Part shown: positions 1 to 8,014 of the stretch, one piece after another | How positions within the stretch are numbered: the first letter of the stretch is position 1 | Layout of the letters: each line of letters begins with the position of its first letter | Assembly: GCA_036785325.1 (NCBI GenBank) | Contig: JAXIVH010000037.1 | Location: 3,825,803 to 3,889,802 of the forward strand | DNA from: Urophycis tenuis | Lineage: Eukaryota; Chordata; Actinopteri; Gadiformes; Phycidae | Length of the DNA: 64,000 bases | Direction of reading: 5' to 3' | Position numbers and translations under genes: made by a program | The notes under the pieces: generated by a model | What the model was told of the DNA's origin: nothing | Database searches by the model: none | The model's input: the letters and a program-made list of their open reading frames with translations, nothing else

Positions 1-670
1 AGGGTAAGGTTAGGGTTAGGGTTAGAGGTTAGGGGTTAGGGGTTAGGGTTAAGATGAGGGCTGAGGTTAGGGTTAAGGTTAGGGCTGAGGTTAGGGTTAG
101 GTTTAAGGTTAGGGATAAGGATAGGGTTGGGGTTACGGCTGAGATTGGGGTTAAGGTTAGGGTTGAGGTTAGGGTTAGTGTTATGGATAAGGTTAGGTTA
201 AGTGTTAGGGCCAAGGTTAGGGTTAAAGTTATGGTTAAGATTAGGGTTAGGGCTAGAATTAGGGTTAGGGCTAAGGTTAGGGTTAGGGTTATGGCTGAGG
301 TTAGGGTTAAGGTTAGGTTTGAGGTTAGTGTTAAGGTTAGGGCCAAGGTTAGGGTTAGGGTTAAGGTTAGGGTTAGGGCTAAGGTAAGGGTTAGGGTTAT
401 GGCTGAGGCTAGGGTTAGGGCTAAAGTTAGGGTAAAGGTTAGAGTTAGGGTTAGCGTTAGAGTTAGGGTAGGGTTAGTGTTGGAGGTTAGGGTAGGCTTA
501 GGGTTAGAGTTAGAGTAGGGGTTAGGGTTAGAGTTAGAGTAGGGGTTAGGGTTAGTGTTAAGGCTAAGGTTAGGGGTTGAGGTTAGTGTTAAGATTAGGG
601 CCAAGGTAAGGGTTAGTGTTAGGGTTGAGTTAGGGTTAGGGCTAAGGTTAGGCCTATGGTTAGGGTTGGG
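1..670 (+). repeat. Partial satellite unit U0, short (S) type: end of degenerate TTAGGG block
   Basis: This is the 3' part of a short unit, made entirely of degenerate TTAGGG hexamers (GTTAGG, TTAAGG, GCTGAGG and similar variants). It ends in the S-type junction GGTTGGG|TTCG at 670/671. It lines up with 11025-11694 of U3 and shares with U3 and U5 the alleles TTAAAGTTATGG and TTAGGGTAAAGG. No gene is present; open frames here are period-6 artefacts. Confidence 0.93.
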
Positions 671-3184
671 TTCGTTAGAGTTATCTCGATGACCCCCCCC
701 ACCTCATCCAACGACTCGGTAGTTGAATAGGGGATCAAAGGCAGTTGCACTCGCCAATATCTAGTCATCCGCAGCTCTCTTTTCCCATATTACCAAGAAT
801 GAAGTAAAACGAAATGGTTATCTGTCTTGTTGTGATATAACCGCTGATTTGGAGATATAGACTTGTTTTTCCTTTTCCCAAAGGTTTTCTTTGTTCCAAG
901 ATGGAGGTCAATCTAGTTTGATTGAAGGTACTTCCAATGCATTGGTATATTTACTTATTTGAATAAAGACGAGTCACAGCTGGAGTGAGACTTTTCTTTT
1001 CCATTTCTATTTGAGTATAAACGTGCTATCGAAATATTAGGACACGTCATCAGTAGTGGACCCTGGGATCATAGGGTGTTTCTGGCCATTGTCACTATAC
1101 ACCCTCACCCAAGGGAGGCCCCCCCGAGAGTGATCAATTCTCAAGGTGTGTCGTTTCCGAAATGGAATTGGTATTGGGTTTAAGCTTTTTTAGGAGTGAT
1201 CATTTGTTGAGGTAACGTCGAGGTAAGTAAAGGTAAGTAAAACACTTTTTAGGATACATTGTTTTGGTTATGGAGAGGAGGGGGCACATACTTACCCCCT
1301 GACCAGCACAAACCAGTTGTTAACACCGCTAGGTAGCCCTGGTTTGGCCAATCAGGGCCGGAGCTTGGTTCTTGTCCTCTGTTGGGTCCAGATGAACTAG
1401 CAGAAAACTGGGGTCACGAAGGACCGAGGCCAGCCGTGACAAAGCACTGCCTCCACGGTCCCCCAATGCAGCTATCCTCAGCGATGGGTGTCCAGACCTA
1501 GGAAAGACCAAGACCAGCCCCGACCAGCGGTGCCTTCCCAGTCGGTCCCAGGGTAGGAAAGGCCAAGGCCAGCCGCGACTAAGCACTGCCTCCCTGGCCC
1601 CTCCAGGACCCCATGCCGAACAGCCTGTTAATAACAATTCCTGTGCCCCATACACCGCGCGACTACAGAGATTGTGTAGGAAGTTGACCTTAGAGAAGAC
1701 TCAATGGCTTACTTTCCTCACCCAAAACAACAATTTCTTGGGGTAGTCTATTCTCGCCGTAGGTACTTCGGTAATGGGTTTTTTTGTGAAAAGTTTTCCG
1801 GATGAAATGCATGCTGGGTAATTGTCTTCTTCCTCCAATATGTCAAGTGTAGGTTAAGGTTAGGGTAGATTTAGGGGTAGAGTTAGCAGTTAACCTTAAC
1901 GTTAGGTTTGAAGTAAATGGGAGGGGTTACGGTTAGGGTTAAGGTTAGGGCTGAGGTTAGGGTTAGGTATAAGGTTACGGTTTAGGGTTAAGGTTAGGGT
2001 TAAGGTTAGGGTTACGGTTAGGGCTAAGGTTAGGGCTAAGGTTAGAGTAAGGGTTAGGGTTAGCGTTACGGTTAGGGTAAGGTTAGGGTTAGGGTTAGAG
2101 GTTAGGGGTTAGGGGTTAGGGTTAAGATGAGGGCTGAGGTTAGGGTTAAGGTTAGGGCTGAGGTTAGGGTTAGGTTTAAGGTTAGGGATAAGGATAGGGT
2201 TGGGGTTACGGCTGAGATTGGGGTTAAGGTTAGGGTTGAGGTTAGGGTTAGTGTTATGGATAAGGTTAGGTTAAGTGTTAGGGCCAAGGTTAGGGTTAAG
2301 GTTATGGTTAAGATTAGGGTTAGGGCTAGAATTAGGGTTAGGGCTAAGGTTAGGGTTAGGGTTATGGCTGAGGTTAGGGTTAAGGTTAGGTTTGAGGTTA
2401 GTGTTAAGGTTAGGGCCAAGGTTAGGGTTAGGGTTAAGGTTAGGGTTAGGGCTAAGGTAAGGGTTAGGGTTATGGCTGAGGCTAGGGTTAGGGCTAAAGT
2501 TAGGGCAAAGGTTAGAGTTAGGGTTAGCGTTAGAGTTAGGGTAGGGTTAGTGTTGGAGGTTAGGGTAGGCTTAGGGTTAGAGTTAGAGTAGGGGTTAGGG
2601 TTAGAGTTAGAGTAGGGGTTAGGGTTAGTGTTAAGGCTAAGGTTAGGGGTTGAGGTTAGTGTTAAGATTAGGGCCAAGGTAAGGGTTAGTGTTAGGGTTG
2701 AGTTAGGGTTAGGGCTAAGGTTAGGCCTATGGTTAGGGTTGGGGTTGAGGTTATCCCTAGGGTTAGAGTTAGAGCTAGAGATTGAGGAAGGTAGGTTCAA
2801 GGTGAGACAGTCTGTACGGACTGAACTCACCCCCGCCGGATCGGGCTAGTACACTCTATCTCCCCCAACTCCCTCATTTCCATGAGGGAAGACAGGGGAG
2901 AAGAGATGGGAGGAGTATATATATTTAATATATATTTTTTTAGTTAATAAATACATCGAGAGACTCACAGCTGGAGTGGGTTTTAATCTTTGTATTCAAG
3001 GTTGTTCCTCCTCTTTTGATTCCTCGCTGGTGGTGCGTCGTCTCCACCTAGTGGTCGTTTTGTGAAGAAGAGTTATAGAAATAGAAATAGAAATACTCTA
3101 TTGTTCCCAGGTTGGGAAATTGCATTAATAGGTAAGTAATAATAATAATAACAATAATAATAGGTAATTGCAATAGTTGGTAAG

Positions 3185-3197
3185 GTAATCTATATTT
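3185..3197. repeat. Left target-site duplication of the LINE
   Basis: GTAATCTATATTT occurs here and again at 6562-6574, flanking the element. One more G (3184 and 6561) could belong to the duplication, so its length is 13 or 14 bp. In units without the element the same word occurs once (for example 9348-9361, GGTAATCTATATTT), which gives the empty site directly. This is the signature of target-primed reverse transcription. Confidence 0.95.
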
Positions 3198-3221
3198 CAT
3201 CCATCCATCCATTTCTGCCGC
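3198..3221 (-). other. LINE 3' UTR and ATGG-repeat tail
   Basis: Only about 24 nt separate the TAA stop from the insertion site. They read GCGGCAGAA followed by a few ATGG/GGAT repeats on the element strand (ATCC repeats on +). There is no poly(A) tail. RTE-type elements are known for very short 3' UTRs with simple tetranucleotide ends, which helps to place the family. Confidence 0.85.
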
Positions 3222-6200
3222 TTATCCGGGGTCGGGTCGCGGGGGCAGCAGCCTGAGGAGGGAAGCCCAGACTTCCCTCTCCCCAGCCACTTCGTCCAGC
3301 TCTTCCGGGGGGATCCCGAGGCGTTCCCAGGCCAGCCGAGAGACATAGTCCCTCCAGCGTGTCCTGGGTCTTCCCCGTGGCCTCCTCCCGGAGGGACGTG
3401 CCCGGAACACCTCCCCAGGGAGGCGTCCAGGAGGCATCCTCACTAGATGCCCGAGCCACCGCAACTGGCTCCTCTCGATGCGGAGGAGCAGCGGTTCTAC
3501 TCTGAGCCCCTCCCGGATGACCGAGCTTCTCACCCTATCTCTAAGGGAGAGCCCGGACACCCTGCGGAGGAAACTCATTTCGGCCGCTTGTATTCGCGAT
3601 CTCGTTCTTTCGGTCACTACCCACAGCTCGTGACCATAGGTGAGGGTAGGAACGTAGATTGACCGGTAAATCGAGAGCTTCGCCTTTCGGCTCAGCTCCT
3701 TCTTCACCATGACGGACCGGTGCAGAGCCCGCATCACTGCCGACGCCGCACCGATCCGTCGGTCAATCTCCCGCTCCATCCTCCCCTCACTCGTGAACAA
3801 GACCCCGAGATACTTGAACTCCTCCACTTGAGGCAGAATCTCCTCCCCGACCCGGAGAGTGCACTCCACCCTTTTCCGGCCGAGAACCATGGCCTCGGAT
3901 TTGGAGGTGCTGATCCTCATCCCAGCCGCTTCACATTCGGCTGCGAACCGCTCCAGTGAGAACTGAAGGTCACGGCCCGATGAAGCCAACAGGACAAGAT
4001 CATCTGCGAAAAGCAGTGACGCAATCCTGAGGCCACCGAACCGTAACCCCTCAACGCCCTGGCTGCGCCTAGAAATTCTGTCCATAAAAGTTGTGAACAG
4101 AATCGGTGACAAAGGGCAGCCCTGGCGGAGGCCAACCCTCACCGGAAACAGGCTCGACTTACTGCCGGCAATGCGGACCAAGCTCTGGCACCGGGAGTAC
4201 AGGGACCCGATGGCCCGTAACAGCGGGCCCGGTACCCCATACTCCCGGAGCACCCCCCACAGGGCTCCCCGAGGGACACGGTCGAACGCCTTCTCCAAGT
4301 CCACAAAGCACATGTAGACTGGTTGGGCGAACTCCCATGCACCCTCGAGTACCGCGCCAAGGGTATAGAGCTGGTCCACAGTTCCACGGCCGGAACGAAA
4401 ACCACATTGCTCCTCCTGAATCCGAGGTTCGACTATCCTACGGACCCTCCTCTCCAGGACCCCCGAATAGACCTTACCGGGGAGGCTGAGGAGTGTGATC
4501 CCCCTGTAGTTGGAGCACACCCTCCGGTCCCCCTTTTTGAAGAGGGGAACCACAACCCCGGTCTGCCAATCCAGAGGCACTGCCCCCGATGTCCACGCGA
4601 TGCTGCAGAGACGTGTCAACCAAGACAGCCCCACAGCATCCAGGGCCTTTAGGAACTCAGGGTGGATCTCGTCCACCCCCGGGGCCTTGCCACCGAGGAG
4701 CTTTTTAACCACCTCGGCGACCTCGGCCCCGGAGATAGGAGAGTCCCCCCCCGAGTCCCCAGACCCTGCTTCCTCCGTGGAAGGCGTGTTGGTGGGATTG
4801 AGGAGGTCTTCAAAGTATTCCCCCCACCGATTCACAACGTCCCGAGTCGAGGTCAGCAGCGCCCCGTCTCTCCCATACACGGTGTTGACAGAGCACTGCT
4901 TCCCCCTCCTGAGACGCCGGATGGTGGTCCAGAACCTCCTCGAAGCCGTTCGGAAGTCCTTCTCCATGGCCTCACCAAACTCCTCCCACACCCGAGTTTT
5001 TGCCTCCGCAACCGCCGACGCCGCGCCCCGCTTGGCCCGCCGGTACCCATCAGCTGCCTCAGGAGTCCCGTGGGCCAAAAAGGCCCGGTAGGACTCCTTC
5101 TTCAGCTTGACGGCATCCCTTACCGCTGGGGTCCACCAGCGGGTTCGGGGGTTGCCGCCGCGACAGGCACCGACGACCTTACGGCCACAGCTCCGGTCGG
5201 CCGCTTCAACAATGGAGGCACGGAACAAGGTCCACTCGGACTCTATGTCCCCCGCCTCCCCCGGGACATGGTTGAAGCTCTCCCGGAGGTGGGAGTTGAA
5301 GCTCGTTCTGACAGGAGATTCAGCCAGACGTTCCCAGCAGACCCTCACAGAACGTTTGGGTCTGCCAGGTCTGACCGGCATCTTCCCCCGCCATCGGAGC
5401 CAACTCGCCACCAGGTGGTGATCAGTTGACAGCTCCGCCCCTCTCTTCACCCGAGTGTCCAAGACATGCGGCCGCAAGTCCGATGATACAACTACAAAGT
5501 CGATCATCGAACTGCGGCCTAGGGTGTCCTGGTGCCAAGTGCACATGTGGACACCCTTATGCTTGAACATGGTGTTCGTTATGGACAGTCCATGACGAGC
5601 ACAGAAGTCCAACAACAAAACACCACTCGGGTTCAGATCAGGGGGACCGTTCCTCCCAATCACGCCCCTCCAGGTCTCACTGTCATTGCCCACATGGGCG
5701 TTGAAGTCCCCCAGCAGAACAAGGGAGTCCCCAGACGGGGCGCTTTCTAACACCCCCTCCAAGGACTCCAGAAAGGGTGGGTACTCTGAACTGCCGTTCG
5801 GTGCATAAGCACAAACGACAGTCAGGACCCGTCCCCCCACCTGAAGGCGGAGGGAGGCTACCCTCTCGTCTACCGGGGTGAACCCCAACGTACAGGCGCC
5901 GAGCCGGGGGGAAACAAGCATTCCCACCCCCGCTCGGCGCCTCTCCCCAGGGGCAACTCCAGAGTGGAAAAGAGTCCAACCCCTCTCAAGGACACTGGTT
6001 CCGGAGCCCAAACTGTGTGTCGAGGTGAGCCCGACTATGTCCAGCCGGTACCTCTCAGCCTCGCACACCAGCTCAGGCTCCTTCCCCGCCAGAGAGGTGA
6101 CATTCCACGTCCCCAGAGCTAGCTTCTGCAGCCGAGGGTCGGACCGTCCAGGTCCCCGCCTCCTGCTGCCGCCCAGCTCACATTGCACCCGACCCCTTTG

Positions 6201-6410
6201 GCCCCTCCCACGGGTGGTGAACCCATGGGAAGGGGGTCCCGCGTCGTCCCTTCGGGCTGTGCCCGACCGGGCCCCGCGGGCGTAGACCCGGCCACCAGGC
6301 GCTCGCCAACGGGCCCTTCCCCCAGGCCTAGCTCCAGGGGGGGGCCCCGGTGACCCACGTCCGGGCAAGGGAAACCCACTTCCAAAAATTTTATTCTTCA
6401 TTGGGGTCAT
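3222..6410 (-). CDS. LINE polyprotein: APE-like endonuclease and reverse transcriptase, 1062 aa, intact
   Basis: The protein nicks target DNA and copies the element RNA at the nick. Residues 1-95 are rich in Gly, Arg and Pro and basic, with no domain I recognise. Residues about 96-340 form an APE-type endonuclease: GTWNV (100-104), CAYAPN (200-205), GDFNAHVGN (234-242), MIDFVVVSSD (302-311) and STDHH (328-332), with Asp235, Asn237, Asp330 and His331 as likely catalytic residues. The usual Glu of this fold (as in SETK or SELK) is replaced by Ser130 in GLTSTHS. Residues about 565-870 form the reverse transcriptase: NYRGITLLS (634-642), QCGFRSGRGT (668-677), motif A FVDLEKAFD (Asp704), motif B GLRQGCPLSP and motif C FADD (801-804). 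The C-terminal part contains LRWLGHLVRMP (983-993) and a GRRPRGRPRTRWRD basic stretch (1008-1021), typical of LINE C-termini. Met1 at 6410 has A at -3; Met4 at 6401 has C at -3, so Met1 is preferred. The stop is TAA at 3224-3222. No frameshift or internal stop is present. Confidence 0.93.
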   Translation of the reverse strand: MTPMKNKIFGSGFPLPGRGSPGPPPGARPGGRARWRAPGGRVYARGARSGTARRDDAGPPSHGFTTRGRGQRGRVQCELGGSRRRGPGRSDPRLQKLALGTWNVTSLAGKEPELVCEAERYRLDIVGLTSTHSLGSGTSVLERGWTLFHSGVAPGERRRAGVGMLVSPRLGACTLGFTPVDERVASLRLQVGGRVLTVVCAYAPNGSSEYPPFLESLEGVLESAPSGDSLVLLGDFNAHVGNDSETWRGVIGRNGPPDLNPSGVLLLDFCARHGLSITNTMFKHKGVHMCTWHQDTLGRSSMIDFVVVSSDLRPHVLDTRVKRGAELSTDHHLVASWLRWRGKMPVRPGRPKRSVRVCWERLAESPVRTSFNSHLRESFNHVPGEAGDIESEWTLFRASIVEAADRSCGRKVVGACRGGNPRTRWWTPAVRDAVKLKKESYRAFLAHGTPEAADGYRRAKRGAASAVAEAKTRVWEEFGEAMEKDFRTASRRFWTTIRRLRRGKQCSVNTVYGRDGALLTSTRDVVNRWGEYFEDLLNPTNTPSTEEAGSGDSGGDSPISGAEVAEVVKKLLGGKAPGVDEIHPEFLKALDAVGLSWLTRLCSIAWTSGAVPLDWQTGVVVPLFKKGDRRVCSNYRGITLLSLPGKVYSGVLERRVRRIVEPRIQEEQCGFRSGRGTVDQLYTLGAVLEGAWEFAQPVYMCFVDLEKAFDRVPRGALWGVLREYGVPGPLLRAIGSLYSRCQSLVRIAGSKSSLFPVRVGLRQGCPLSPILFTTFMDRISRRSQGVEGLRFGGLRIASLLFADDLVLLASSGRDLQFSLERFAAECEAAGMRISTSKSEAMVLGRKRVECTLRVGEEILPQVEEFKYLGVLFTSEGRMEREIDRRIGAASAVMRALHRSVMVKKELSRKAKLSIYRSIYVPTLTYGHELWVVTERTRSRIQAAEMSFLRRVSGLSLRDRVRSSVIREGLRVEPLLLRIERSQLRWLGHLVRMPPGRLPGEVFRARPSGRRPRGRPRTRWRDYVSRLAWERLGIPPEELDEVAGEREVWASLLRLLPPRPDPG

Positions 6411-6412
6411 CT

Positions 6413-6561
6413 TTGAGCCACTCTTTGTCTGGACCCTCGCCTAGGACCTGCTTGCCTTGGGTGGCCCTACCAGGGGCATGAAGCCCCCGACAATATAGCC
6501 CCCAGGGTCATTGGGACACGCAAACCCCTCCACCACGTTAAGGTTGCGGCTCAAGGAGGGG
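6413..6561 (-). ncRNA. Candidate HDV-like self-cleaving ribozyme at the LINE 5' end
   Basis: Folded by hand on the minus strand. P1 is CCCCTCC (6561-6555) with GGAGGGG (6531-6525), 7 bp. P2 is TTGAGCCGC (6554-6546) with GTGGCTCAA (6421-6413), 9 bp with one G-U. P3 is ACC (6544-6542) with GGT (6534-6532), closing a 7-nt loop TTAACGT. P4 includes GACCCT (6509-6504) with AGGGTC (6437-6432). J4/2 contains C6427 followed by AAAGA, a plausible catalytic cytosine. P1, P2, P3, P1', P4 and P2' follow each other in the HDV order, P1' directly follows P3', and P3 is 3 bp, all as in HDV-like ribozymes. The predicted cleavage point coincides with the element 5' end. HDV-like ribozymes are known at the 5' ends of R2 and some RTE elements. 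Against it, P1 begins with a C-G pair rather than the usual G-U wobble, and I did not identify P1.1. Confidence 0.55.
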
Positions 6562-6574
6562 GTAATCTATATTT
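6562..6574. repeat. Right target-site duplication of the LINE
   Basis: This is the second copy of GTAATCTATATTT, matching 3185-3197 exactly. It marks the 5' end of the minus-strand element. The L-only segment resumes directly after it with the TTTA-rich microsatellite, as in uninterrupted units. Confidence 0.95.
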
Positions 6575-6853
6575 GATTTATTTATTTATATTTGTATATT
6601 TATTTAGTCTATTTATTTATTCATTTTTGTTTATTTATTTATTTAGATAAAGAGGATCACAGCTGGAGTGAGTTTTTAGTCTTTGTGTTAAAGGCTGGTT
6701 GCCTTCTTTTGATTCTTCAGTGGTGGTCCATCGCCTCCATCTAGTGGTCGTTTTGTGAATAACAGTTGGTAAGGTAATATAAATGGGTTGTGTAGAGAGC
6801 CCGTTCTTTCGATGGCCCTGGCTCGGTTAGGTTCGTTAGAGTTATCTCGATGA

Positions 6854-6863
6854 CCCCCCCCCC
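6854..6863 (+). repeat. Poly-C tract whose length tracks the preceding junction type
   Basis: Here the run is ten C. It is eight in units that follow an S junction (such as U1, U4, U6), ten after L junctions, and nine in U17 (44245-44253). The tract lies about 22 bp inside the unit start, so it is tightly linked to the junction and marks the S deletion haplotype. Confidence 0.85.
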
Positions 6864-7117
6864 ACCTCATCCAACGACTCGGTAGTTGAATAGGGGATCA
6901 AAGGCAGTTGCACTCTTCAATATCTAGTCATCCGCAGCTCTCTTTTCCCATATTACCAAGAATGAAGTAAAACGAAATGGTTATCTGTCTTGTTGTGATA
7001 TAACCGCTGATTTGGAGATATAGACTTGTTTTTCCTTTTCCCAAAGGTTTTCTTTGTTCCAAGATGAAGGTCAATCTAGTTTGATTGAAGGTACTTCCAA
7101 TGCATTGGTATATTTAC

Positions 7118-7163
7118 TTATTTGAATAAAGACGAGTCACAGCTGGAGTGAGACTTTTCTTTT
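7118..7163 (+). repeat. Copy C (partial) of the TCACAGCTGGAGTG module
   Basis: An AATAAA word is followed by TCACAGCTGGAGTG (7137-7150). The same 14-mer, also preceded by ATAAA-like sequence, occurs in copy A (9129-9142) and copy B (9444-9457) of the L-only segment. Copy C sits in the shared block and is therefore present in S units too. Similarity fades after about 25 bp, so it is a truncated or strongly diverged relative. The origin (SINE end, LTR end or local duplication) is not clear. Confidence 0.65.
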
Positions 7164-7178
7164 CCATTTCTATTTGAG

Positions 7179-7184
7179 TATAAA
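7179..7184 (+). promoter_or_regulatory. TATA-like box in the shared block
   Basis: TATAAA in the context GAGTATAAACG. It lies about 830 bp upstream of the degenerate TTAGGG block on the strand that would read into it. It is conserved in all units (for example 1016-1021 in U1). A lone TATAAA is weak evidence, and no initiator or transcript support is visible. Confidence 0.25.
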
Positions 7185-7235
7185 CGTGCTATCGAAATAT
7201 TAGGACACGTCATCAGTAGTGGACCCTGGGATCAT

Positions 7236-7268
7236 AGGGTGTTTCTGGCCATTGTCACTATACACCCT
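7236..7268. other. Inverted repeat with 7-bp arms
   Basis: AGGGTGT (7236-7242) and ACACCCT (7262-7268) are perfect reverse complements around a 19-nt spacer. The equivalent in U1 is 1073-1105. No downstream U-tract or protein-site signature is present, so its role is unknown; it could form a hairpin in RNA or a small cruciform. Confidence 0.5.
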
Positions 7269-7384
7269 CACCCAAGGGAGGCCCCCCCGAGAGTGATCAA
7301 TTCTCAAGGTGTGTCGTTTCCGAAATGGAATTGGTATTGGGTTTAAGCTTTTTCAAGGAGTGATCATTTGTTGAGGTAACGTCG

Positions 7385-7404
7385 AGGTAAGTAAAGGTAA
7401 GTAA
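7385..7404 (+). repeat. Tandem AGGTAAGTAA decamers (strong 5' splice-site matches)
   Basis: Two adjacent exact copies of AGGTAAGTAA, each matching the vertebrate donor consensus AG|GTAAGT. A third copy occurs at 9294-9303 in the L-only segment. A good donor match also exists on the opposite strand just downstream (GGTAAGTATG). No acceptor or exon could be assigned, so this is only a motif observation. Confidence 0.4.
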
Positions 7405-7511
7405 AACACTTTTTAGGATACATTGTTTTGGTTATGGAGAGGAGGGGGCACATACTTACCCCCTGACCAGCACAAACCAGTTGTTAACACCGCTAGGTAG
7501 CCCTGGTTTGG

Positions 7512-7516
7512 CCAAT
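7512..7516 (+). promoter_or_regulatory. CCAAT box (NF-Y-like) at the edge of the GC-rich block
   Basis: The context TTGGCCAATCAGGG matches the NF-Y consensus around CCAAT at all but one position. It lies 503 bp before the degenerate telomeric block, directly upstream of the GC-rich minisatellite, and is conserved in all complete units (1348-1352 in U1). A CCAAT box beside a GC-rich tract is a common vertebrate promoter layout. Function is inferred, with no transcript evidence. Confidence 0.4.
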
Positions 7517-7591
7517 CAGGGCCGGAGCTTGGTTCTTGTCCTCTGTTGGGTCCAGATGAACTAGCAGAAAACTGGGGTCACGAAGGACCGA

Positions 7592-7776
7592 GGCCAGCCG
7601 TGACAAAGCACTGCCTCCACGGTCCCCCAATGCAGCTATCATCAGCGATGGGTGTCCAGACCTAGGAAAGACCAAGACCAGCCCCGACCAGCGGTGCCTT
7701 CCCAGTCGGTCCCAGGGTAGGAAAGGCCAAGGCCAGCCGCGACTAAGCACTGCCTCCCTGGCCCCTCCAGGACCCC
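7592..7776 (+). repeat. GC-rich three-copy minisatellite
   Basis: Three diverged copies share a core like GGCCAGCCGCGAC followed by AAGCACTGCCTCC or a variant. Cores start at 7592, 7676 and 7731, so the steps are 84 and 55 bp; the first copy carries an extra 29 bp. The surrounding ~390 bp (about 7440-7830) is clearly richer in GC and CpG than the rest of the unit. A 108-codon minus-strand frame runs through it in every complete copy, but it has no recognisable domain and I do not treat it as a gene. A role as a promoter CpG island for the adjacent telomere-like tract is possible. Confidence 0.7.
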
Positions 7777-8014
7777 ATGCCGAACAGCCTGTTAATAACA
7801 ATTCCTGTGCCCCATACACCGCGCGACTACAGAGATTGTGTAGGAAGTTGACCTTAGAGAAGACTCAATGGCTTACTTTCCTCACCCAAAACAACAATTT
7901 CTTGGGGTAGTCTATTCTCGCCGTAGGTACTTCGGTAATGGGTTTTTTTGTGAAAAGTTTTCCGGATGAAATGCATGCTGGGTAATTGTCTTCTTCCTCC
8001 AATATGTCAAGTGT

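Larger units (their letters stand above)
3198..6561 (-). mobile_element. Full-length LINE (non-LTR) retrotransposon, RTE-like (Rex3/Expander type)
   Basis: The element is about 3.36 kb on the minus strand, bounded by a 13-14 bp target-site duplication. Read 5' to 3' on its own strand, it has a ~150 nt leader that can fold like an HDV ribozyme, one intact ORF (6410-3222), a 3' UTR of about 24 nt and a short tail of ATGG repeats. A single endonuclease-RT ORF, a very short 3' UTR and a tetranucleotide tail fit the RTE group. I recognise the tail and ORF from a family abundant in teleosts, but the clade name is recalled rather than searched. It is inserted in the L-only segment, between the TAA and TTTA microsatellites, in an AT-rich target. 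It is present in only one of the long units, so it post-dates array expansion. The intact ORF and clean duplication suggest a young insertion. Confidence 0.93.
671..6831 (+). repeat. Satellite unit U1, long (L) type, interrupted by a LINE
   Basis: The unit is 6161 bp, or about 2784 bp without the LINE and its duplicated target. Shared unique block 671-1850; degenerate TTAGGG block 1851-2786; L-only segment 2744-6831, split by the retrotransposon at 3198-6561. The head C-tract is 8 bases, as in every unit that follows an S junction. The head carries the rare allele AAGATGGAGG, shared only with U4. The L segment is of the 'a' subtype (GAGGAAGGTAGGTTC). Confidence 0.95.

Noticed and set aside
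1..670. A true chromosome end with uninterrupted (TTAGGG)n
   Set aside because: The hexamers are heavily degenerate, with the same variants in every unit, and the block is followed by another unit, so it is not a terminal telomerase-made tract.
671..700. tRNA-like B box (GGTTCGTTAGAG) at the unit start, suggesting a SINE
   Set aside because: The match to GGTTCGANTCC is partial, no convincing A box lies at the right distance upstream, and the left flank differs between S and L junctions.
1022..1053. Hammerhead ribozyme look-alike on the minus strand (CTGATGA followed by CGTG...CACG)
   Set aside because: The word CTGATGA and a possible stem II exist, but the required GAAA after the stem is missing (the sequence continues TTTATAC), so the catalytic core is incomplete.
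1287..1296. U1 snRNA 5' end-like word (ATACTTACC) in the shared block
   Set aside because: Similarity stops after ATACTTACC; the following bases and the expected stem-loops of U1 are absent. It is better described as a donor-site match on the opposite strand.
2102..2830. 242-codon minus-strand ORF of Leu-Thr/Pro-Asn repeats, and its counterparts in other units
   Set aside because: The frame is open because CCCTAA-type hexamers read as Leu-Thr or Pro-Asn without stops. Composition is that of the repeat, no domain is visible, and indels in multiples of six keep it open automatically.
3447..5429. Several plus-strand ORFs of 70-255 codons inside the LINE
   Set aside because: They lie antisense to the intact 1062-codon ORF in GC-rich DNA, have no domains and overlap the conserved reverse transcriptase motifs. 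They are shadow frames.
7493..7819. 108-codon minus-strand ORF over the GC-rich minisatellite, present in all 24 complete units
   Set aside because: Conservation is explained by recent amplification, since the DNA around it is equally conserved. It has no recognisable domain, and its peptide follows the minisatellite. Few differences exist, and two of them (U2 Arg to Met, U6 Ser to Leu) change the protein, so there is no sign of selection.
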